From Effrenium voratum (Eukaryota > Sar > Dinophyceae > Suessiales > Symbiodiniaceae), in the NCBI GenBank assembly GCA_963377175.1, contig CAUJNA010002746.1, positions 657,370 to 721,369 of the forward strand: a stretch of DNA of 64,000 nt, read 5' to 3'. A program made the translations under genes and the position numbers. A model generated the notes under the pieces. It saw nothing but the letters and a program-made list of their open reading frames with translations. It ran no database searches and was not told where the DNA came from. Below, piece by piece: positions 13,701 through 25,700 of the stretch. The first letter of the stretch is position 1. The number at the start of each line of letters is the position of its first letter.

Positions 13701-16700
13701 AGGCGGAGCTGTCAGCGTCGTCGAGGGGGCCAGGGCGTGGGCCGAGAGCAGAGCTGCGGCGTCCAGGGCCTCCAACGTAGGGTGATGTCCCCATGACTCC
13801 AAACCACCTATATGTCAGCATCCCTCTAACTTGGTGGCTGGGATTGGTTGGGGGAATTGACCCCCTGGTTCTTGTAGAGAACTGGGCAACCATCTTTAAC
13901 CTCCAACCACCAAGCTGACATAGGGGTTGGAAGGTGTCCAGAAAGATACTTCCATTTACTCTTAAGAAAGGGGGTTCAAATACAAAAACCAATCCGAATC
14001 ACCGAAGGGCTACCTGAATCTACTTTCCTCCAACTGTATGGGTGTGAAGTTTAAATGGAGTCCCTTCGGCAGACGTCAGGTTTCGGGAAGTTGTGTCCAG
14101 AAAATAGAGGGGCTGCTCTTTTGCGGAACCCCTCCTTCCTGAGGGTCCCTTTAATAGATTTCCCCATGTTCCCCGTCGGGTTCTCCAAATACCCCAAATG
14201 TTTTGCGTTTTCCTTTTTCCTTTACCACCAAACGAAAAGTGTAGCTAAGGGAAAACACCCAGGTAAACCCTCTCGAGCCATTCCACGCCCGGCCTGGCTG
14301 AGCAGCCTCAGCGCCAACTCCTGAGCCTCCTCTAAAGGCGGTTTCACCAAGGCCTCAAGGCGAACAAGACTCGGGTCATGGCGCCCATAGCTTCCTTACA
14401 AAGATCGTTTTCCTCTGGGAAAATGGATGGCCCTTGGTAGATTGCGAAACAACCAGGTCAGGGCCATCTATTTTTTACCAAAACAATAACCCGCTGGCAC
14501 AAAAGTGGAGATATTATTGGGGGGGAGGGGCCCTTTTGGGTGAAAAGGAGGACCCCAGAATAAGACCAGCCCCAGAAAAAGGGTCCCCCCTCCAAACCCC
14601 GCTACCCCCTGTTTTTTAGTTGCTGGCTTCAGTCCAAAGCAAACTCAAAGGCAAATGAAAAGGTCATCCTTGATCCTTGTTCGGCCAACCGCTTCGCGTC
14701 GGCCGAAGCGTCACCGAGCGTCACCGCCTCCACCAGGTAGCTCCGCAGCGTCCGCGCCGACGCGTCCATGGCCCCGGTACGGGCCACCGCCGCCGCGCGG
14801 CTCAGGCTGTCCAAATCCCGGTTCACCTCACCGTGGATTGTATCTGGACTTAGGCCCTGAACATATCATACGATCCCTTCCACACCTCCGCCCCACCCAT
14901 CCTCAACTCCAACCCCCCCCCCCACCACCTCCACCCACTCCCCCCTCCCCCCCCTTCAACTCCACCCCTCAACGCCTGGCTCACCTGGTGCCGCAGCTTC
15001 CCCACGTCTTTCTCCACGCCCCGCACCGCCGGCTCCAGATCCCGCCGCGCCGCCTCCGCCAGGCGCTTCGCCACCGAAGCCGCCGCCGCCTCCGCAGAGG
15101 CCGTGACCTCCGAGGGGTCCTCACGGGTGAAGGCTGTGGCTCACTCGGACTGGGGAGATGTTTGGGGGATCTGGCTCGTTTTGTTCGTTTTGTTCTGCTT
15201 GTTCTTGGCGGGGGGGAGGGGGGAAAATTGTTTGCTTCCTTTTTGCCTTCTGTTGTGTGTTGTTGTGCTTTTTTTTGGGGGGGGGGAGGTGGACACATTG
15301 TGGGATTGGCTGGGAGCTGGGGGGCTAGGGGGTGCAACCCGAGCCTTGAAAAGATGGGGTCTACCCTCCGGCAAATTAACGGGGTGTAAAAAAAAAAAGG
15401 TGCCACACAAGGAAACGCCGCTAAGGGAGTGGTGTTTTTGGGGGCTGCTCTTGGAAGGGTCAAGAAAAACCGAACAACAACCGTTGGCAATGTTCTTCTT
15501 TCATCATCTTTTGGGAACGGCCAATGGAGGGTTTCTCTTTTGGCTTCCCTTGCAACTGTTGGCTTCCAAACACCCATGTTCGATATATATATATATATGT
15601 TTGTGTTTTTTTTGGGGGGGGATCGCTTTTGGACCCAGTCAAGCCCTTCCTTTGGGGGGGGGGTGTCAGACACCGAGATTCGGTCCTTGGCCATGTGCTG
15701 AGCTATTTGCAGCCGCACCTTGGCGTCCAGCGCCTGAGCTACACGCCGGCGGCTTCAACTTTGGGCTTCCTCGTAAATCCATTCTAGGTCCTCTATCTTA
15801 GTAGCAAAACCCTCCCCAAAAAAGGGTAAAAGGGCACTACGGCACTGTTGGGGGACCTAGCATTCATGCGCGTCACGAATTAGATGACGAGGCAGTTGCA
15901 TACCTTAAGAGGGTCATAGTTACTCCCGCCGTTTACCTTAGTCCCTTTTGGCTTCCTTTTTGTACCAGTTGGCAAAAAAATATGAAGATTGCAACTCCCT
16001 TTGAAACCACCAAAAAGGTGGGGGTACCCCAAAAGATGGGGCAGACGCACTTTTCGGACATGCCAAGGGGTCTGAGCAACAGCTTGATCACCTGTTCTTC
16101 TTGCGATTTTCGAAGGTTCAAGGTCGACCACCTAGGTTTCATTCACACACCAGATGTGTCTTATCTTTCCACAAGGTCACATACCAAAGCCCGGCTTCTA
16201 CTTAACCAGGCCAAAATGCCATTTACTGAGTCGGTGCCACCCAGGTTGGCCAACTTGGGAGGGCTCGGTGGATTTGTTCCAAGCACCAGCTAACTAGTCT
16301 AAAACAGGGCTCCGGCTCCCCATATTGCCCCTTTAAACATCACTCCAAAAGGAGAAACTCCTTGGCCACCTTTTGAGGTGAGGTCCAAAAAAACGATTTC
16401 CCCGTTAAACATGACTCCACCCACAGGAGTTGCTCCTTTCCATTGCCCCGACCCATCAAAAGGTTGGAGCCCGTAGCGCGCCGCTCCTTCAGGTTCTGCC
16501 GCAGCTCCGCGCCCTGTCGGTCCAGGAACCTCAGCCGCTCCTCAAGGCCCATCCCCCGCGGCCGGGGAACGGGGATGACCTCTTGAAACTGGTTGGTGGC
16601 CGCAACCCATAGGGACAATCGAAGGCCTTTTCGGGGGGCCATGTTGATCCGCAAGGAGATGAACTGCAGGGTCCCCCCAAAAAAGGCCCTCCACGTGGTG

Positions 16701-19700
16701 GACACGCTCTGCAAATGACTCGAGGCAACCCGAAACGGGCCAGGACCTCGGCTGGGAGTCAGGGGATAGAACTTGCGATGACGTGGACGTCGCAAATCGG
16801 CCGGTCTCACAAAATCTGGGGACACCCGCAGCCCGGCAGTAGACTAACAGCGCCATGACCTTGCTTTTTGGTGACACCTAAAAATATGCAGTCGGGTTTG
16901 AGGGTCTGTTGACGTTTTTGCCGTCTTAGTTCTTCTCATTGTTGGTTGGCTGCATGCCCATCGTGCATGACACCTGGAGAGAAACCCATGTTCCATCGTC
17001 ACGTTTTCTGCATCTAGTTTGAGGGTCCAGGTACTCTTAGTGGGGTAGGTAATGATAATGGCCCCCCGCCCCCCCCGGGGCCCACAGAAACGCTCCGGCA
17101 CAACCCGCCCATCTCCTCGTGCTGCTGGAAGCTCTGGTTGCAGCTTTGCGACAGCTCCTGGCGAAGCAACTTGGCTCGGATTCTGGGCTCAGAGGGCTCC
17201 ATCGACCCAGCGCTGGGCAAGCAAAGCGTCCGAGCACCTTCAAATTAACCCCCAGAAGGAGTTTCCTCTACAAATGGTGGTATTTTGCGTTCCATGTTAA
17301 TCTATACATCGAAACTCCCAGACGATCTAAAACAGCCAGAACCATCTGGGTCGCCTCTGATTCAAATTGAAACTTGAGGAAACCAGGGAGCAAACAAACA
17401 CAACTTGGAGCGTGCCTGCAATATCTTACAATGCTTGGCGACTTACTGGTGTTTTGGCTTGGAATCTTCAATACATCCAACAATTGGGAGATGCCTAACA
17501 AAAAAACAACATGGCCTTGCCCTCCCACAAACATATGGTCCTCCCCATAACAATTCAAAAGCCGGACAGTAAGGAGTCCAGGAAAGGGACCTTTGTCATC
17601 AAATTTTGTTCCACCGGGTCAGTGAGGAACACGTCAGATCTCAAGGGCAAGACAATCCCTTTTTGAAAGTTGGCAAGAGGGTCGAAAGGTGGTTCTCCAA
17701 ATATGTCCTTTGGGTGTCCCTTCAAACCCCACCAAAAAACGAAACCACCATCCAGCTGCATGAGCTTCGCCTAAGCACAAAAAAACAGCGGCAAATCCTG
17801 TTCATAGAGGGGTTGTCCGTTCTCCCTGAAGTTTCCCTCCAAAAAGGATCCACCCCCCAATCAACATCCATCAGGGGTTCTACTTAGATCCGCGGTTCTA
17901 CTTAGACCCGTTAATTGTAAAGGTGAAGAGGATAAAGGCAATATAAACTCTAAATGGGTATGTCAGACTAGGGGATCCCAAAAAAAACGTGCCTTTCCTC
18001 GCGGTGTCCCTTTAAACCAACCTGAAAAAGGGATCCAAAAAGAAAAACGCCCAAATTTGCCAAAGGATGCCTTTCAAAGCATCATGGACCTCATGGTGCC
18101 CCTCAAAGGAGTTGGTACTCGTTTTGGGCTTGCTTTGCTCAGGGATCCCAAACAAAAACGGTTTGTCGACCTGGACCCATGGATTGGATGGGTGGGGTGG
18201 GGTGTGGGGTGTGGGGTGTGGGGTGTGGGGTGTGGGGTGTGGGGTGTGGGGTGTGGGGTGTGGGGTGTGGGGTGTGGGGTGTGGGGTGTGGGGTGTGGGG
18301 TGTGGGGTGTGGGGGTGGGGCGGGGTGGGGTGGTGTGGGGCGGGGCGCGGCGGGGCTTTAGGAATATGCGCCAGGCCAGACCAGCCACGAGAGCCCGCCA
18401 CACACCCAGCCAGCACGCATAGTTTTGGCCACGCAGCCCTTCCCTCAACTACCTTCCACCAGCCCGCTTTGCCAACGCCACGCCCTGCAAAACAACGACA
18501 CAAGCACGGGCCCCGCGCACAGCCACAGCCCAAGCCCCGACAACCGGCCCGCGAGCGCAGGTGAACGAGAGCGCGCAGCGGCGAGTGCACAAGCGACCGT
18601 TGCGCGAGGCGCGAGTTTCCGAAAGCATCGCGAAGGGTTCTTCCGTGCCGAGCCCTTGGACAAGTTACATAGAGCCAAGTTACATAGAGCCAAGTTACAT
18701 AGAGCCAAGTTACATAGAGCCAAGTTACATAGAGCCAAGTTACATAGAGCCAAGTTACATAGAGCCAAGTTACATAGAGCCAAGTTACATAGAGCCAAGT
18801 TACATAGAGCCAAGTTACATAGAGCCAAGTTACATAGAGCCAAGTTACATAGAGCCAAGTTACATAGAGCCAAGTTACATAGAGCCAAGTTACATAGAGC
18901 CCATAGAGCCAAGTTACATAGAGCCAAGTTACATAGAGCCAAGTTACATAGAGCCAAGTTACATAGAGCCAAGTTACATAGAGCCAAGTTACATAGAGCC
19001 AAGTTACATAGAGCCAAGTTACATAGAGCCAAGTTACATAGAGCCAAGTTACATAGAGCCAAGTTACATAGAGCCAAGTTACATAGAGCCAAGTTACATA
19101 GAGCCAAGTTACATAGAGCCAAGTTACATAGAGCCAAGTTACATAGAGCCAAGTTACATAGAGCCAAGTTACATAGAGCCAAGTTACATAGAGCCAAGTT
19201 ACATAGAGCCAAGTTACATAGAGCCAAGTTACATAGAGCCAAGTTACATAGAGCCAAGTTACATAGAGCCAAGTTACATAGAGCCAAGTTACATAGAGCC
19301 AAGTTACATAGAGCCAAGTTACATAGAGCCAAGTTACATAGAGCCAAGTTACATAGAGCCAAGTTACATAGAGCCAAGTTACATAGAGCCAAGTTACATA
19401 GAGCCAAGTTACATAGAGCCAAGTTACATAGAGCCAAGTTAGAGCCAAGTTATAGAGCCAAGTTACATAGAGCCAAGGTTAGGTAGAGCTTAGAGTTTCT
19501 GCGTTAGCAGCTATGTAAGTTAGTTTAGGTTTCTAAGGCGCCGGGGCAGGAGTTTGATCGTCGCTCGGGATTGCGACCCTCTGCGGAGATTCGCGTGGTC
19601 GAGGTTCAAAAACTGAGGACTTTTTACGACCCTCTGCGGAGATTCGCGTGGTCGGTGCATGCGCGCGCGACCCTCTGCGGAGATTCGCGTGGTCGAGGTT

Positions 19701-22700
19701 CAAAAACTGCGGACTTTTTACGATTTTTAGCATGCGCGCGCGACCCTCTGCGGAGATTCGCGTGGTCGAGGTTCAAAAACTGGGGACTTTTTACGATTTT
19801 TAGCCTGCGCGCGCGACCCTCTGCGGAGATTCGCGTGGTCGAGGTTCAAAAACTGAGGAGATCGTGCGTGTCGAAGCGCTCTCGCTGTGGCGCCGTGCAA
19901 TATGCTTGCTCGCGAAACGGCCTTTGGAAGTTGTCTCGTGGTTTGCGCGCCTGCTTTCGCAATCCCGTGGTCGCGGGTTCGATTCCCCCCTGGTCCGCGG
20001 CAGCTCCGGCTTGAAAATCGCAGCTTTTAAGTACAAACGTAGTACGCGGAGCGTGCTCCTGCAGCTCCGGCTGGAAATTCGTAACTTTTAAGTGCAGACG
20101 TAGTGTGCGGAGCGTGCTCCCGCAGCTCAGGCTGGAAAATCGCAACTTTTTAAGTACAAACGTAGTACGCGGAGCACACCCCCGCAGCTCCGGCAGCACT
20201 TGCGCAGAGCAACTTGCGCAGAGTCACTTGCGCAGAGCAACTTGCGCAGAGCAACTTGCACAGAGCAATTGCACAAAGCACTTGCGCAGAGCAACTTGCA
20301 CAGACCAACTTGCGCAGAGCACATGCGCAAAGCGCTTGCGCGGAGCAACTGGCGCAGAGCACTTGCGCAGAGCAACTTGCTCAGAGCACTTGCGCAGAGC
20401 AACTTGCACAGAGCACTTGCGCGCAGCAGCTTGCAGAGAGCAACTTGCGCGCAGCAGCCTGGAACAATGCAGCTTGCGCAGACCACTTTCGTGAGAAATC
20501 GCGCGGCGCAGTTCGAGAGGAAAGTAGGATGATGAGATGGAGCTCTCATGTGACCATACACACTGAGCATCGCCGCGCGCAGACACGCTCGCCGCAGCGA
20601 TGTAAAAAGGTGTCTCCGCGGCTGGATGAGCACCTGTGGAAAAATGCTTTCGGGCCAATCGTCCTCTAGTTTAAATTCTATTTTTGCGCTGGGCGAGTGC
20701 ACAAACGAACGCGCAGCGAGTGCAAGCGACCAACACGGACGACCGCTTTAGCGAGTGCACAGACGACACCCTGCCCCCCTCCCCCCTGCGGCCGCCTCCA
20801 CGTGCCCAGCCCACTGCTCCCGCCACTCGCGCCGCAGCTGCGCCATCGCCGAGACGACGGACGCGGAAACCACGGCGCGGTCGCAGCGCGCAGCATCGCG
20901 ATGCGTGGCATCCACGGATTCGGATTGGACGCCCTGGTGAATCAGCACCACCGGCACCTGGACCGCCCTTTGGGGATGCAGGTCGCAAAGTTGGGGACAC
21001 CTTGAAGGGGATTCGAGCCCCCAAACAGGGGAGGTCATTCGTCTGAAAAAAAATGTTGGACATATTGAAAGGCATGGAGTTCAGAGGGAGACTAAAAAGA
21101 AGCCAAGCGCTTGCAGCAATCCCTGGGGTTGAGAAGCACCCAAAGCGAGACCGGGTCTAAAAGACGTTTCCCTGGGCATGCCTCAAAATGCGGTGGCTGG
21201 GTGTGCAGGAAGCTATAAGGACACCACACGTCTTCACACGTCCGGAGCCTAATTCTGAGACACCACCAAAACCCATGGCAAAGAATCAAAGAGAGCCCAG
21301 CAAAACCGGCGGGGATTTCGCCAAGGGGCCTGATAAAGGTTTGGTGCCCTTCGAATGGCTACCCAAAATGGGTTAGAAAAAGGTCCAAGCCGCCCGGTTT
21401 TCGACACGAGAAAATGGGGGCTGATGTATCCTTTGTCGATGCAATGAGAGGTTTGGTGCTTCAAAGGGAGCTAACCTGCTAACTGTTAGCCTTCAACCCA
21501 TGGTTACGGGAATTCCCCTTTCTGCGACTCCGTGCCCAAATTCATCACTTTACTGCAAGTTCCCCACAAATATCACAGAACCTGCAAACCTTCACGGGTG
21601 ACGAGCCGCCCACATTTCAGCCCCCGAAAAAACCTGGCGACCCCCAGGTTTTGCCTCGCCTGCACCGCTTCCAACGCTGCATCGTCACCCCGGAGCTCCG
21701 CCAGGAGGCCCGGAGCGCTGTCGGAGAAGTCCACCTGGAAAAACCCCAGCGCTCGGCTCCCTTGGTACGTGGAACTCAAACAAAGGTTTCCATCTTCAGG
21801 GGAGTAACTCCTCTTTCTTGTGGTTTTGCTTTGGGAGCCAGGGTCTCAATCAGGGGAGTAAACCGCGGTTCTTTAAACAGCCTCCTTGTTTTGTTTTGGT
21901 TTTCTTTTGGGAGCCAGGGTCTGGTTGCCTAAAAAACGTGCCCGACCCTGGTCGGCTCGGCGGGAAAGCAACAGAAAGTCACGACTTCACAAATCCGACC
22001 CTCCTCCGCTGAACTCCGATGTTCGAACTTGGTTGAGCTTGAGGGTCCTTACTTTGTTCCCTGGAGGAGAGGGGGCGAACTTGCTGTATGTGTCATGATC
22101 CAAACTGCTGATGTAGGCTATGGCCATGGCTCCCTTAATGGGAATCTACATCATGGTTGTCTAAATTCTCTCTGACCATCCGTACCAACCCCAAGTCAAG
22201 CTATGGATGTCTGTCCCAGACTAATACTCTGGCTGCAGCGTGCTGGGCCATGCTGGGAATCTGTTTGACAAGGCCTCCTAAGCTAAGGGGCAAACACGAT
22301 GAATCGGCGTGTCTTCCTATCAGCACCTCCCAACCGGTTCTGAGCTGCCAGCTGTAACTGAATAACCATTCCAACTTCACACGTCAAAACATGGCACCCA
22401 ACTCTGTGTGCATTCAAGAAAGGATGTCTCTTGAAAGTTTGAAAGGGGAGCGCACAACTGCCGGTCACTTCCAAACGGTGCAACCAAAGGTGCGTTGGAA
22501 TTCCGCCATTCACCTTCACATCCGCAAGGACCCAACCCGAACAACCTGCCTCCAGTCGGTCGCAAACCTCCTGTGGCAGCCCCTCTTGGAGCAGCTGCTC
22601 TAGCAGTAGCTGCCGCCATTCCTGGCTCGCGCTGCTCGATTCATGGCACACAAACCACAACTATGTACAACATAGCTATGCACAAGTTCACACATGTGTA

Positions 22701-25700
22701 TACATATGTGTATAGTATACAGACGTGTGTGTATAGTTGTTACACGTATGACTTCTGATAGAATGCCTCTATGCTTACGCGGCTTTGCGTTTCTCTGCGT
22801 GTGCGAAACGTCGGCGCTCGCCGAGGACGTCCTCCGGGGACGCGCTGAGGAAGTCCAGCTCCTCGAAGCGGAGCCGCAGCGAAGCCGCCCTCGCAGGGCG
22901 CACCTCCGTCCTCCGCGAGGCGCGAGAGACGCGCGCTCCGCCGATTCGCCGCCGCGACGAGGCACGAGGCGAGAAGGCGGCTATGGATAGAAAAATCCAG
23001 AAGTGGAGGGCAGTTGAAAGACTTTTAGCCATTTTAGTCTCAGCCCTTTTCGGTATCCCTTCAGAAGGCGGCACCTTGTAAGGCGGCACTGGCGGTAGAA
23101 GGGAGCCACTAATATATCAGACGGCTAGAGGACTATGACTATAACAACGACAGATTGGCTGTTGGATCCAAATATCAATTCGTCTGCATATTCGCTTGTT
23201 CTTTTCTGAGAGGCCCAAAAAGAATGAAGTGGCGTCCCTTTTGTTTCCCTTGAAAACAACCCCAAAACAGTACCCTTCAAGAAAGACACACCCATATTGA
23301 TCTTTGACGCGCCGAGCCAAGAGCTGGCTTTTGGTTCAGCTGGACTGGCACCGAGGAGTGACCCAGCCGGCAACTAAAAAAAGTTGCAAGGTCCAACGAG
23401 CGCAGCGTAAGCTCTTTTCGGAGCCCCATTTGGCCCATGGCTGGCAATGGTCGCACGCTTCAACTCCAAACAACCGGTACATGACGGTATTCCACCCAAG
23501 TTAACCCTCGCACGGCATTTGCCTGGTGAGAAGGGAGACGTGCTGAAATGTTCAAAAGATCCAGCAACGAATCCAAATCTGATTCGAAGCTCCCAGCTAC
23601 AGAACTCCCTTTGGCAAATTCAAAAACCGTTGGTCTTTGGCCTGCGAACAGTTCATGGCTTGTTGCTGGTTAATGGAGGAGGTCATTCTCCCCCAAAGCA
23701 AACCAATGATTCAAGGAGCTTCACGGCAAGCCATGTTCGAGGCTTTGAACCCGAAAAGAGACAACGTGGCATAGGTCCCCGACCAGCTCGTCGGGCAGGT
23801 CACCCTTTCTGGTTCTCGGGAACGTTTCGCGGTTTTGGGAATGAACCCCTCCCCGAAACAAATGGTTCATAGGGATGATTCCCTTCCCTGAGAAACTGCA
23901 AGCCAATGCAAGACACCTTTCAATCAAGAGAACAAGGGATGGATGGCTCACAGGGGAAGAATTGCTCGACTGGGGTCGTTCCCGAGGTCTGAAGCTGAAC
24001 CAGGGCAAGGGGCCAGTGGCCCCCCTTCTTTTACCATCATCAACGTGCTAGCTTCAAGGGAAATCGCCCTTTCTGAATTTGAACCCACCAAAAAAAAAAG
24101 ACACTAGATCCCAGGGGTTCAAGTTGCAGTTTCAATGGACACCACCAGTAAATCGATCCACTTGCCCCAGTCGCCGAGTCTCTGGGCTTTCTCGGGCACC
24201 ACCGGCACCACGGACTCCTCCTGCCTGAGCCCCGACGTGGGAACTCATGGGACAATCCATGGGAAACCCGTGGGAAATCGGTGGAAACCCCGAAAAAAAA
24301 TAGGAAACCCGTGCCAAATTCATGGGAAACGCGTGGGGAGTTCTTCTTGGAAAGCCCACAAGCAACCAAATTCCTTCCTGACACGACCAAAAACAAGGAT
24401 GGAAACAAAAGGTCAACGAAGTCTGGCAGTGAAGCATGCTCGCTTCCATGTCGCCAATGGTGTTTGTTAAAAACGCAGATTGCTAATGCAGTCTGTGTGA
24501 CAAGTGCCGAACACACCAGCTACCAAGTGCGGAAAACACACATAGGGCTTTGCGGACATTGAAACAGGATTGTATCCTACTTGGGATGCTTGAATTCCAC
24601 CAACCATAAAACTAATTTTGCTTATGACCATAGGATGACAATGTGTCTATTTCTAAGCAGCGCTTTATTGGCCTTTGTATAACAATGACACCAGGCAGCA
24701 CCACCCAAGCTGCATGGGAACCCCTGGCGACGCCGAATTTTGAGCAGCCCAAAGTAAAGTAGATACAAAAAGGCAGGCCCTTAACTTTCACAACACTCCC
24801 CCTCCCCCAATTATCACTGTAAAGCCAGTGGATGACCCTCCAAGTTGGAGTAGATGATTCCCTCCAACTCGAGATCCCCCCCTTTTCGGGCGCCTCTTCC
24901 TCCGCGGTCGCGGGGGCCTCGCCCCCACCGCCGTCCGCTCGCTGCGCTCCTCTCCCGCGGCGGCGGCGGAGCCGCCGCCGCCGGAGCCGGCGCCGGGCCG
25001 CGCGGCCAGCGAGGCAGCGTGGGCGACGGAGCAGCGGCTCAGCGCCACCGCGAGCTCCAGGGGCCAACCTTTCGGGGAATGGAGGGGGGAAGGGGGGGGG
25101 AGGGGGGGGGGCGACATAGCCACGGCTTGGGAGCTTGGACACTTCCCCTTTTGGAGGCATGCCCCGTGCCCTTGGTGTCCTTTCGGAAAAAGTCTCAAAA
25201 TAAATAGTACAGCCCTTTTTGGATGCTGGAGGAATCGGTCCCTAGTTTTGAGGCGGGTGTTGCAAAATAACCCACACACCCATTCTGAGTACCGCCACCC
25301 CCGGTTTCCTCCGCCGTCTCGCCAAGACACCCAGGGCGTGAAGGGAAGGCTGGCTGATGGCCGCTACCAGCGCTAGGAACACGACAGTGAAGCCCCCGAA
25401 GGCGGCGAAGGACACAAAAGGCACCAGGAAGCCGCGGTTGATGTCCTGCAAACAGCCAAGAATGGCGAACCCCTCCCTCAAAAGGGTCCAGGCATTCAAC
25501 ATCACATGGTGCCTTTCGTTTTCGGAGTTGGAACCACCTCAAAAGTGGCAGCCTTCAGCTGTCAATCCTGAGGGCCCAAGTCAGAACCCTCACAATAGAT
25601 ATCATGTCACAAGGGGCTTGCCCCCCCCCCCAGATCAGTACCGCCTTCCTCGATACATTTCCCAAGTTTTAGCACTGTGGACATTTGGAATCACCCACCC

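Noticed and set aside
14655..15389. 244-codon plus-strand Pro/Arg-rich frame
   Set aside because: Antisense shadow of GC-rich gene B exons 18 and 19 plus C-rich intron sequence.
18425..19486. Long open frames of 290-480 codons with 5-residue repeats on both strands
   Set aside because: They are by-products of the 15-bp minisatellite, whose unit has no stop in any frame; no splice sites or protein-like flanks support them.
18195..20485. CRISPR array
   Set aside because: Repeats are contiguous without unique spacers and the context is eukaryotic.
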